Shown in pieces: positions 43,406-51,497 of a stretch of 64,000 nucleotides of DNA (positions are counted from its first letter, which is position 1; each line of letters begins with the position of its first letter). Position numbers and translations under genes: made by a program. Under the pieces are notes generated by a model that was not told the origin of the DNA, did not search any database, and worked only from the letters and a program-made list of their open reading frames with translations. This stretch comes from CAILUG01 sp903844415 (GTDB lineage Bacteria; Pseudomonadota; Gammaproteobacteria; Pseudomonadales; Pseudohongiellaceae), in assembly GCA_947477655.1 (NCBI GenBank), contig CANJTS010000001.1:310001-374000 (forward strand), given 5' to 3'.

Positions 43406-45007
43406 ATGCACAAGTATCTAAGATTATTGAAGATTTACCGAGTTGCTGCCCGCTATAGGCTCGGCGAACTGTTGCTATCAATGCCTCAAGCACGATTTTT
43501 GGTACTATTACTGAAACTTCCGTTTGCCGCTCATCCCGAACTTGCCACGTTAAGCAGAGGGCAGAGGTTGCGATTGGCGCTCGAAGAGTTGGGACCCATC
43601 TTTATAAAATTTGGACAACTGCTTTCCACGCGTCGCGATATGGTAACGGTCGATTTGGCCGATGAGTTAGCGTTGCTGCAAGATCAAGTGGAGCCTTTCG
43701 ATGGCTTGTTAGCACAACAACTTATCGAGACAGCACTTGGATATCCCATTGTCGATAAATTCAGCGCATTTTCTGTTACTCCACTTGCTTCCGCTTCAAT
43801 AGCCCAAGTCCACACTGCCACCTTACGCAGCGGTGAAGACGTAGTCATAAAAGTTATTCGTCCTGGCATCGACAAAATCATTGCCAGCGATATGGCTCTG
43901 CTGCATCACATCGCGGTGCTGGTGGATTCGCGCTTTACTCATGGTAAAAGGCTGCGGCTACTCGAAGTGGTACGCGACTATGAACATGTAATTTTCGACG
44001 AGCTTAATTTACTTAGTGAAGCCGCCAACACCTCCCAACTCGGGCGTAATTTCAAAGACTCAAAACAATTGTATGTGCCCAAAGTATATTGGGATTATTG
44101 CCGCCCTAATATCCTGGTAATGGAACGTATCTACGGGATTCCAGTTAGCCAGATAGATGAATTAAAAACTTCTGGCATCAACATCAAACGCTTGGCTGAA
44201 ACTGGTGTAGAGGTTTTCTTTACGCAGGTATTCAACCACAGTTTTTTTCATGCCGACATGCATCCTGGCAATGTGTTTGTGTCACGCGAGCACAGAGAAA
44301 ATCCTCAATACATTGCGCTTGATTGCGCCATCATTGGTACCTTAAGCAAAGATGATCAACACTATTTAGCTCGCAACCTATTGGCGATTTTCAAACAAGA
44401 TTATAGGCGCGTAGCAGAACTCCACGTGGAATGTGGCTGGGTGCCGAGCGACACCCCCATCCACGCATTTGAAGCCACGATGCGGGCTGTGTGTGAACCT
44501 ATTTTCCAGAAACCTATTCGTGATATTTCATTCGGCATGTTGCTGTTACAACTGTTTCGCACTGCCAGTCGTTTTAATATGCAGGTTCAACCTTCATTAG
44601 TATTGCTGCAAAAAACCTTGCTTAATGTAGAAGGGCTCGGCAAACAACTCTATCCCGACCTAGATCTTTGGCAAACTGCCATGCCGTTTTTGGAAAACTG
44701 GCAGAAGGAGCGCCTGTCGCCCTTCGCCAATTTACGCAAGTTCAAAGATAAATTACCGGAATGGATCGAACAAGTACCCGAAGTTCCAGAGTTGATATTT
44801 GCGGCACTAAAGGAGGCAGGCAGAAGTACCCAACAGATTCAGCAGTTAACTACTCGTGTGACGGAGCTTGAAGCCTTACTACGCACAACATCAACTGGCA
44901 TCGGCAGTTATGCCAAGGCTATTTTTCTGTTGTTAGCGGCTTTGTCCCTTGCGATTCCTGCCGCTTATTTTACCGCTTCTATTGTGCGCCCATTTTTCTT
45001 TAATTAA
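43406..45007 (+). CDS. ubiB: Ubiquinone biosynthesis regulatory protein kinase-like UbiB
   Basis: 533-aa membrane-bound atypical kinase/ATPase of the ADCK/UbiB family, required for ubiquinone synthesis. From ATG 43406 (MHKYLRLLKIYRVAARYRLGELL). The KxGQ motif is at FIKFGQLLSTRRDM, and the alanine-rich loop at PLASASIAQVHTA replaces the usual glycine-rich loop. The H-x-x-D and metal motifs are at HADMHPGN and ALDCAIIG. Two C-terminal membrane helices (AIFLLLAALSLAIPAAYF). A TTG at 43376 is rejected. Confidence 0.94.
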   Translation: MHKYLRLLKIYRVAARYRLGELLLSMPQARFLVLLLKLPFAAHPELATLSRGQRLRLALEELGPIFIKFGQLLSTRRDMVTVDLADELALLQDQVEPFDGLLAQQLIETALGYPIVDKFSAFSVTPLASASIAQVHTATLRSGEDVVIKVIRPGIDKIIASDMALLHHIAVLVDSRFTHGKRLRLLEVVRDYEHVIFDELNLLSEAANTSQLGRNFKDSKQLYVPKVYWDYCRPNILVMERIYGIPVSQIDELKTSGINIKRLAETGVEVFFTQVFNHSFFHADMHPGNVFVSREHRENPQYIALDCAIIGTLSKDDQHYLARNLLAIFKQDYRRVAELHVECGWVPSDTPIHAFEATMRAVCEPIFQKPIRDISFGMLLLQLFRTASRFNMQVQPSLVLLQKTLLNVEGLGKQLYPDLDLWQTAMPFLENWQKERLSPFANLRKFKDKLPEWIEQVPEVPELIFAALKEAGRSTQQIQQLTTRVTELEALLRTTSTGIGSYAKAIFLLLAALSLAIPAAYFTASIVRPFFFN

Positions 45008-45217
45008 ATATAGTCACGGATCGAATCTCATTATGTAAAGTGCACTGGCCGCCTACAGGCTCATAACACGAGGAAGCTCACATGTGCCGAATTTCCAAAA
45101 TAGAATAATGACAAAATTAAGCAACCCCTTGTTTTTACTGATCTACCCCCAAAATAAGGTATGCTACAGGCTCACAAACTAGCCCAATTAACAGGCTGTA
45201 ACAGCGAAATTTTATCC

Positions 45218-45619
45218 ATGAAACCAGATTGGCTTGCTGTAATTCGTTGGGATGCCAGCGGTCTTTGCCCCGTCATTGCGCAAGACTGGCAAAGTGGTGC
45301 CATCCTGATGCAGGCATTTGTAAACAGCGAAGCCTTGCAACTGGCAGTCACAGAAAACCGTGCTATTTATTGGTCACGCTCCAAACAAAGAATTTGGCGC
45401 AAAGGAGAAGAATCCGGTCATGTTCAGGTGCTACATTCGGTCTATCTTGATTGTGATGGTGACAGTTTGATTTTCGAAGTTGAGCAACTGGGCGGTATTG
45501 CTTGTCACACGGGCCGTGCAACTTGTTACTTTCAAAAGTTGCAAGCAGATGGTAGCTGGCAAATATGCAGTGAGGTATTAAAAGCCACAACTGAAATTTA
45601 TACTAATCCGAAAGGCTAA
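45218..45619 (+). CDS. hisI: Phosphoribosyl-AMP cyclohydrolase HisI
   Basis: Zn2+-dependent third enzyme of histidine synthesis, opening PR-AMP to ProFAR. About 133 aa from ATG 45218 (MKPDWLAVIRWDASGLCPVIAQD). This length fits stand-alone HisI; an upstream ATG at 45161 would add 19 residues. Motifs: ILMQAFVNSEAL, YWSRSKQRIWRKGEESGHVQ, LDCDGDSLIFEV (metal aspartates) and CHTGRATCYF (Zn ligands). Monofunctional, with HisE encoded next, as in Pseudomonas. Confidence 0.95.
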   Translation: MKPDWLAVIRWDASGLCPVIAQDWQSGAILMQAFVNSEALQLAVTENRAIYWSRSKQRIWRKGEESGHVQVLHSVYLDCDGDSLIFEVEQLGGIACHTGRATCYFQKLQADGSWQICSEVLKATTEIYTNPKG

Positions 45620-45687
45620 ATTGCAAAACATGAAAAAGGAGCGCAGCATAATGCTCTGGATCAATCACACTAATATAGACCTGTAAC

Positions 45688-46014
45688 ATGACCGACACAC
45701 TGAGCAAACTTGCAGAACTAATTGAACAACGTAAACATGCCAGCCCTGAATCGTCTTACGTGGCCAAATTGCAGCACAGTGGGCTAAATAAAATACTAGA
45801 GAAAGTTGGCGAGGAAGCCATAGAAACGATCCTTGCAGCACGTGATGTGGAGCAAGGTGCTAGTAAGGACAAACTGATTTATGAAACTGCGGATTTGTGG
45901 TTTCACACACTGGTAATGCTAGCGCAGTTTGATTGCACTCCATCCCAGGTATTAATTGAGCTAGAACGTCGTTTTGGTGTATCCGGATTACAAGAAAAAG
46001 CCGCACGCGGGTGA
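45688..46014 (+). CDS. hisE: Phosphoribosyl-ATP pyrophosphatase HisE
   Basis: 108-aa MazG-type helical hydrolase, second step of histidine synthesis. Signature stretches: LSKLAELIEQRKHASPESSYVAKL, KILEKVGEEAIETILAARD (the ExxE metal site) and KDKLIYETADLWFHTLVMLAQ (ExxD). It follows hisI after 68 bp and precedes tatA by 44 bp. Confidence 0.95.
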   Translation: MTDTLSKLAELIEQRKHASPESSYVAKLQHSGLNKILEKVGEEAIETILAARDVEQGASKDKLIYETADLWFHTLVMLAQFDCTPSQVLIELERRFGVSGLQEKAARG

Positions 46015-46058
46015 TACAATATTTTTTCATGAACATCACTATTTTTGAGGAGTAATTT

Positions 46059-46292
46059 ATGGGTCTAGGCGCACCGGGTTTATGGCAACTTATCATCATC
46101 GCAGTAATCGTCATGATGGTCTTTGGTACTAAGAAATTGAAAAATATCGGCGAAGACCTTGGTGGAGCAGTTAAAGGTTTTAAAAAAGCCTTTAATGAGA
46201 TCGATGCTGACAAAAATACCGATCAACTCACCCAAAATGATGACGGCCTTACCATTGATGTAAAAGCTGAAAAGGTTGATGAAAAACGCTAA
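46059..46292 (+). CDS. tatA: Twin-arginine translocase subunit TatA
   Basis: 77-aa pore component of the Tat export system. Short periplasmic N-terminus and single membrane helix (LWQLIIIAVIVMMVFGTKKLKNIG) with the FGTKKL hinge, then the amphipathic helix (EDLGGAVKGFKKAFN) and an acidic tail. ATG 46059 has GAGGAG at 46047-46052. First gene of tatABC. Confidence 0.95.
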   Translation: MGLGAPGLWQLIIIAVIVMMVFGTKKLKNIGEDLGGAVKGFKKAFNEIDADKNTDQLTQNDDGLTIDVKAEKVDEKR

Positions 46293-46329
46293 TCCCCAGC
46301 AATCCAATTAGCAAATTTCGGAATTATCC

Positions 46330-46785
46330 ATGTTTGATATAGGTTTTTTTGAACTAGTTTTAGTAGGTGTAGTAGCTTTGGTGGTACTTGGACCTGAAAA
46401 ATTACCTGGCGCTATTCGTACCGCTAGTTTATGGATTGGCCGCTTGCGACGCAGTTTCAACAACATCAAACAAGATATTGAAAAAGAAATTGGTGCTGAC
46501 GAAATTCGGCGTCAATTGCGCAACGAAGCCATCATGGACAAGTTTAAAAACACCAAGAGTCAGATGACAGACACCATTAATATGGTCAAGAAAGAGACTG
46601 ACGCTTTCAGAAAGAATGTAGAACTTGAGTCGCAAGTAGCGGGATTGAGCAGTACCCAAGCAGGAGCTCCTCCAGCGCCAACAAGCACCGATACCGCCAA
46701 CACAACTGCAGCACCACTCCCAACAACCCCAACGACTTCACCTACAACATCAGAATCTACACCCGCTGATACTGCCCAACCATGA
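46330..46785 (+). CDS. tatB: Twin-arginine translocase subunit TatB
   Basis: 151-aa Tat receptor subunit. MFDIGFFELVLVGVVALVVLGPEKLPGAIR carries the membrane helix with the Glu and the GPEKLP hinge of TatB. A long amphipathic helix (IRTASLWIGRLRRSFNNIKQDIEKE) and a Pro/Thr/Ala-rich C-terminal tail follow. The stop overlaps the tatC start (ATGA, 4 nt). Confidence 0.95.
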   Translation: MFDIGFFELVLVGVVALVVLGPEKLPGAIRTASLWIGRLRRSFNNIKQDIEKEIGADEIRRQLRNEAIMDKFKNTKSQMTDTINMVKKETDAFRKNVELESQVAGLSSTQAGAPPAPTSTDTANTTAAPLPTTPTTSPTTSESTPADTAQP

Positions 46786-47561
46786 GCACCACAAAAGAAA
46801 ACGACCCTAAAGAATTGCCACTGATTTCGCATCTGGTTGAATTGCGCGACCGCTTGTTGCGTTGTGTAGCAGCAATATTGATCGTTTTTATTGCCTTGGT
46901 CGCTTTTTCAAATGACATCTACACCTTTATTTCTGAACCATTGACCAGTTTATTGGGTGATGATGAGACAATAATTGCCACTAAAGTTATGGACACCTTT
47001 CTGGCACCATTCAAATTAACTTTCATGGTGGCTGTATTTATTACCGTTCCCTATTTGCTGCATCAAGCTTGGGCATTTATTGCGCCTGGGCTGTATCAAA
47101 ATGAAGTTCGCGTCACTTTGCCCATTCTCATTTCAAGTATTTTGTTGTTTTATTTCGGTATTGCATTTTGTTACTACGTTGTAATGGGTTTTCTGTTTGA
47201 ATTTTTCACAAAGGCTGGTCCAGAAAACGTGCGTAACATGACAGATATCAGCGCCTATTTGGATTTTGTCTTGAAGTTGTTTTTGGCTTTTGGTTTGACC
47301 TTCGAAATACCGGTAGCAACTGTGTTGTTGATCCTCTCAGGTATTACCACTCCTGACGGTCTCGTGGCTAATCGCCCCTACGTGATCATAGGATGTTTTG
47401 TTATAGGCATGTTAATCACCCCACCCGACCCTTTCTCCCAATCAATGGTCGCCATTCCCATGTATCTGTTGTTCGAAGTGGGGGTGTTGGCGGGTAGACT
47501 GGTATATAAGGGAGATAAGCAAGCAACAAATGATGCCAAGGAAGAAGAATCCCAAGCCTGA
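46782..47561 (+). CDS. tatC: Twin-arginine translocase subunit TatC
   Basis: 259-aa inner-membrane receptor that recognises the RR signal peptide with TatB. N-terminal LPLISHLVELRDRLLRC (with the essential E/R motif) is followed by six membrane helices. Conserved FxxAPF-like loop FLAPFKLTFMVAVF and PYLLHQAWAFIAPGLY, and the later LTFEIPVATVLL and LITPPDPFSQSMVAIPMYLLFE. Convergent with dtd, only 17 bp between stops. It serves for instance the predicted Tat esterase at 8-9.6 kb. Confidence 0.96.
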   Translation: MSTTKENDPKELPLISHLVELRDRLLRCVAAILIVFIALVAFSNDIYTFISEPLTSLLGDDETIIATKVMDTFLAPFKLTFMVAVFITVPYLLHQAWAFIAPGLYQNEVRVTLPILISSILLFYFGIAFCYYVVMGFLFEFFTKAGPENVRNMTDISAYLDFVLKLFLAFGLTFEIPVATVLLILSGITTPDGLVANRPYVIIGCFVIGMLITPPDPFSQSMVAIPMYLLFEVGVLAGRLVYKGDKQATNDAKEEESQA

Positions 47562-47578
47562 AATTTTAGAATAACGCT

Positions 47579-48016
47579 TTAGGATTTGAGCAAAAAAGTT
47601 ACTGGGCCGTCGTTGACCAAACTTACCTGCATGTCTGCACCAAAACGTCCTGCTGCAACTTCTGGATGGCAAGTGTTTGCGTTAGCAAGAAAATGTTGAT
47701 AAATGATTTGAGCTTCATCTGGTGATTTGGCACTGGAGAAACTGGGTCTTAAGCCTTTGTTAGTATCAGCTGCCAGCGTGAATTGCGAAACGATCAACAA
47801 GCCGCCTTGGACATCCTGCACACTTAGGTTCATTTTCTTTTCAGAATCTGCAAACACACGATAGGCTAAAACTTTTTGCAGAAGCCGATCAGCTTCGACA
47901 ATGGTGTCGTCGCGTTCGATGCCTAAAAACACCAACAAACCTTGATTGATTGCACCAACCAATTCGTCAGCGACTTCTACTTTTGCTTGTTTAACACGCT
48001 GGATGAGAGCGAGCAT
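47579..48016 (-). CDS. dtd: D-aminoacyl-tRNA deacylase Dtd
   Basis: 145-aa editing enzyme hydrolysing D-aminoacyl-tRNA. Motifs: MLALIQRVKQAKVEV start, SQFTLAADTNKGLRPSF (the SQxTL active site) and the C-terminal VSLVNDGPVTFLL (N-x-G-P-V/F cross-subunit Gly-cisPro motif). Length and both motifs are canonical. It is convergent with tatC and upstream, on the same strand, is typA. Confidence 0.95.
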   Translation of the reverse strand: MLALIQRVKQAKVEVADELVGAINQGLLVFLGIERDDTIVEADRLLQKVLAYRVFADSEKKMNLSVQDVQGGLLIVSQFTLAADTNKGLRPSFSSAKSPDEAQIIYQHFLANANTCHPEVAAGRFGADMQVSLVNDGPVTFLLKS

Positions 48017-48137
48017 GTTGACGTGACTCTTGGGGACCCTGGTGTCGTGCTGCTCGTATCAGAGCCCTATTTTCCACTGCCGAATTTCAAACTAAAAAAC
48101 AGTCTCGGAAATTTGACTCTGACTCTAAGACTAAAAA

Positions 48138-49961
48138 CTATCTAGCTTCTGTACTACGCACACCGCGCTTGCGTTCGTGTTCGGTCAGTAGTTGTTTGCG
48201 GATACGAATGGATTTAGGTGTGATTTCAACAAGTTCGTCACCGTCGATGAATTCCATCGCCTGCTCCAGACTGTGGCGAACCGGCGGAGTGAGGAAAATA
48301 TTTTCATCATTACCTGCAGCGCGCATGTTGGTCAGCTGTTTGCCCTTGGTCGGATTTACCACAAGGTCATTTTCGCGACTATGTAAACCTATAATCATCC
48401 CTTCGTACACTTCTGTGTTGGTCTCGATGAAGAGACGTCCACGCTCCTGAATCGTATTCATCGCATAGGCAAGTGTTTTGCCTTTTACCATGGACACAAG
48501 CACACCGTTCTTACGGGTACCAATTTCACCTGCTTTCATAGGGCCAAAATGGTCAAAGATGTGAGTCAGGATACCGGTGCCGGAAGTCATGCTCAGAAAC
48601 TGGGTACGGAAACCAATCAGTCCGCGTGTTGGAATTATAAAATTCAAACGCGTACGGCCTTTGCCATCAGTGCTCATTTCCTGCATTTCGGCTTTGCGGT
48701 AACCCAGTTCCTCGATGACACCACCTTGATGCTGCTCATCAATGTCGATAACTAGCGTTTCATACGGCTCATGTTTATCGCCGTCCACTTCTTTAAGAAT
48801 AACCTGTGGGCGCGAAACTGCCAGCTCAAAACCTTCGCGTCGCATACTTTCTATTAACACGGACAAATGTAATTCCCCACGGCCTGAGACTACAAATTTG
48901 TCGGCAGTAGTGCCAGGTTCAACACGCAGTGCCACGTTATGAATTAGCTCACGCTCCAGTCTCTCTTTAATGTTACGACTGGTAACATATTTACCTTCCA
49001 GCCCCGCAAAGGGTGAATCATTAACTTGGAATGTCATGGTAACTGTGGGTTCATCCACAGTCAGTGGCGGCATAATTTCCGGTTTTTCGGGATCACAAAT
49101 AGTGTCGGAGATATGTAAATCTTCGATGCCAGTTATACAGATTATGTCTCCTGCGCTAGCTTCAGGCACATCGATACGCTCAAGACCCATGTGGGTTTTA
49201 ACTAAGCCTACTTTGGCTTTACGACTTTTTCCTTCGATATCCAGCACCACAACCGGCATACCAGTTTTGATTTTGCCACGAGTAATTCTGCCGATGCCGA
49301 TTACACCAAGGTAGGACGAATAATCCAGGGCACTGATCTGCATTTGCAGAGGACCAACAGCATCAACCAAGGGTGGATTCACCTTGTCTATTACCAATTG
49401 AAACAGCGGGTCCATATTTTCTTCTAGTTTCAACGGATCGTTTCCTGCTTTGCCAAACAAGGCAGATGCATACATCACAGGGAAATCAAGCTGTTCTTCG
49501 GTGGCACCCAGTCGATCAAACAAATCGAATACTTCATTGAGCACCCAATCAGGGCGGGCACCATCTCTATCTACTTTGTTGATCACAACAATCGGTTTAA
49601 GTCCGCGCGCAAAAGCTTTTGAAGTCACAAAACGGGTTTGTGGCATTGGGCCATCAACAGCGTCCACCAATAGCAATACTGAATCTACCATCGACAATAC
49701 ACGCTCCACTTCTCCACCAAAATCGGCATGGCCTGGCGTGTCAACAATATTGATACGATAACCATTCCACATGACGGCAGTATTTTTAGCGAGGATGGTA
49801 ATACCACGCTCTTTTTCCTGATCGTTGGAATCCATGATTCGCTCTACTTCTTTGCCACGTGTATGCAACGTGCCTGACTGTTGCAGCAATTTATCAACAA
49901 GGGTTGTTTTACCATGGTCGACGTGCGCGATGATGGCGATGTTGCGAATGTTAGAAATCAC
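48138..49961 (-). CDS. typA: GTP-binding translation factor TypA/BipA
   Basis: 607-aa EF-G-like GTPase that acts on ribosome assembly and stress responses. G1 is AHVDHGKTTLVDKLL, G2/G3 ERGITILAKNT and DTPGHADFGGEVER, G4 NKVDRDGARPDWV. Then a beta barrel, EF-G domain III and V-like parts, and the C-terminal GTRKNGVLVSM, GRLFIETNTEVYEGMIIG and RSLEQAMEFIDGDELVEITPKSIRIRK. Length and order are normal. It lies beside thiI, the Pseudomonas order typA-thiI-glnA. Confidence 0.96.
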   Translation of the reverse strand: MISNIRNIAIIAHVDHGKTTLVDKLLQQSGTLHTRGKEVERIMDSNDQEKERGITILAKNTAVMWNGYRINIVDTPGHADFGGEVERVLSMVDSVLLLVDAVDGPMPQTRFVTSKAFARGLKPIVVINKVDRDGARPDWVLNEVFDLFDRLGATEEQLDFPVMYASALFGKAGNDPLKLEENMDPLFQLVIDKVNPPLVDAVGPLQMQISALDYSSYLGVIGIGRITRGKIKTGMPVVVLDIEGKSRKAKVGLVKTHMGLERIDVPEASAGDIICITGIEDLHISDTICDPEKPEIMPPLTVDEPTVTMTFQVNDSPFAGLEGKYVTSRNIKERLERELIHNVALRVEPGTTADKFVVSGRGELHLSVLIESMRREGFELAVSRPQVILKEVDGDKHEPYETLVIDIDEQHQGGVIEELGYRKAEMQEMSTDGKGRTRLNFIIPTRGLIGFRTQFLSMTSGTGILTHIFDHFGPMKAGEIGTRKNGVLVSMVKGKTLAYAMNTIQERGRLFIETNTEVYEGMIIGLHSRENDLVVNPTKGKQLTNMRAAGNDENIFLTPPVRHSLEQAMEFIDGDELVEITPKSIRIRKQLLTEHERKRGVRSTEAR

Positions 49962-50038
49962 GAAAATATCCTGCGGGGGCTTAGAGGGCTAAAACGCGCG
50001 GCATTATACCTGAGAGTTCCGAATTTTAGGCTGCAAAT

Positions 50039-51235
50039 TTAGCCAGAAACGGGGATGGAATTTTTTTCAGGGCGATAAACGCCAATATTGGTGTAGCCCT
50101 GGCCTGCGAGAAATGAAGCATGCAATTGACTGATCACGCCTTTCTCACAATACAAAAAGTATTGAGTAGTGACTGGCAACAACGCGAATGCATTATTCAA
50201 TTTATAAAAAGGAATTGTCTTAACTGTAGCTAATAGCACCTGCAATGGTCGACGTTCCTCTTCATCTGCATGGCGAATATCAATCACTGCTAAATTAACC
50301 AACGTCTGACTGGATACTTGCGCTATGCTTTCGCCTGTCACTAGTGCATGCACTTCTAGTTCATCCACAATTTTAGTGGCGGCTCGCAACACCATACGTT
50401 TAAGAATTACACCCATTTGGGAGTTTTCTACCTTTTCGAGCATCTCAGCAACCACACCTTCAAATGGTACCGTAATGAAATGTGCTGTATTTGAAGCACC
50501 AAAACGCGACCACAAATACAAGCCCACTTCTTTCACTGCGATTTCATGCTCCAGCCCAGCCAGATTGAAAAACAGAAAATGGGTACGCAAGCCGCGTTTC
50601 ATTGCTAGATAACTGGTCACGGCAGAATCGAAACCTCCAGACAATAAAGAGATTACCGAATCCTGAGTGCCTAAGGGAAAGCCGCCAATGCCAGATTTAC
50701 GCTCATCCAACACATACAATTCCTGTTGGCGAATTTCAATGGCAACTGTTATCTCGGGGTGATGTAGATTCACTCCTTTGGCCGCAGTTTGCTGGAGTAA
50801 TCCGGCACCCACACAACGCTCTACATCGGGAGAGCTGTAGGCATGTGTGCCGATGCGACGGCAACGCACAACAAATGTTTTTCCTCGTAAACGCTCTGCA
50901 TAAACCGCTTTGGTCAACGCGACAATGTTGTCGAAATCACTCAAGGGATAAGCGAGCATTCTATTAAAACTCCCTATCCCGGGAATATTGCTCAGCACCT
51001 CCTCGATTGCCGACTGCTTACCAGCGTGTATTTCATTCAACTCTAACTGGATAAAATCCCAGTTGGACTCGACACTGATGGCACCTGGATAATGAGGATC
51101 GGAAGCCGTATCTATCAGACCGAGGTGCAACCTGAGCTACTTGGCCACATTTTTTCTCAATTGTTTACAAAAGCGAGTGCGTACAATCGGGCTTTTGGTG
51201 ATCATTTCGGGCGAATATCTAATCTGATACTTCAT
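50039..51235 (-). pseudogene. thiI: thiI pseudogene: amber codon near the start and internal deletion
   Basis: ThiI transfers sulfur for 4-thiouridine in tRNA and thiamin thiazole. Reading from ATG 51235, the first 32 residues (MKYQIRYSPEMITKSPIVRT, then RFCKQL) match the ThiI N-terminus. A TAG at 51139-51137 then ends the frame, and homology continues in the same frame from a TTG at 51130 (HLGLIDTASDPHYPG). The remaining 363 codons keep the PP-loop SGGFDS, a THUMP part and the C-terminal rhodanese cysteine in YCEKGV. About 100 residues are missing between TLVNLAVIDIR and the rhodanese start, including the usual PEYC cysteine and linker. Junction about 50275-50290. This is likely a decayed gene; a strict start at the TTG could yield a truncated protein. 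Confidence 0.8.
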
Positions 51236-51258
51236 AAGTATCGTATTGGCGCATTAAT

Positions 51259-51275
51259 TGCACCTTATTGGCTCA
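51259..51275 (+). promoter_or_regulatory. Candidate NtrC enhancer site 1 (glnA)
   Basis: TGCACCTTATTGGCTCA fits the NtrC dyad TGCACC-A-N3-TGG-TGCA at 11 of 14 fixed positions. Its centre is about 125 bp upstream of the predicted glnA start of transcription. It also lies 24 bp before the old thiI ATG on the other strand. Confidence 0.6.
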
Positions 51276-51288
51276 AAAACTGAATTGA

Positions 51289-51305
51289 CGCGCCATAATG
51301 GGGCT
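51289..51305 (+). promoter_or_regulatory. Candidate NtrC enhancer site 2 (glnA)
   Basis: CGCGCCATAATGGGGCT has GCGCCA-TAA-TGGGGC, a dyad near the NtrC consensus (10 of 14 fixed positions). Its centre is exactly 30 bp from site 1, about three helical turns, as in the paired NtrC sites of enteric glnA. Confidence 0.6.
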
Positions 51306-51365
51306 GCTTGGTTGGGATTGATGTTTCTTAAGCCTTAAATACAGGGCTTTCAAGTTGCTGGATAA

Positions 51366-51381
51366 TGGCATATATTTTGCT
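51366..51381 (+). promoter_or_regulatory. Sigma-54 promoter of glnA
   Basis: TGGCATATATTTTGCT matches TGGCA-N6-TTGCW: the GG and GC of the -24 and -12 elements are separated by 10 bp. It lies 117 bp upstream of the glnA ATG, with two candidate NtrC sites further upstream and ntrBC downstream. Expected transcription start about 51392. Confidence 0.88.
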
Positions 51382-51497
51382 CCCCCATTATTGCTGGTGA
51401 CAAGCCTCGATACTGCGGTTCACACCATTAAAACCAACTTTTTTAAAACACAGCCACTCAGGACAGCGTTCCTGGATATGCTCACTGCGGAGGAAAT

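Noticed and set aside
51137..51139. thiI amber codon as pyrrolysine or programmed read-through
   Set aside because: The gene also carries a large internal deletion, and no pyl genes or read-through context are seen; decay is simpler.
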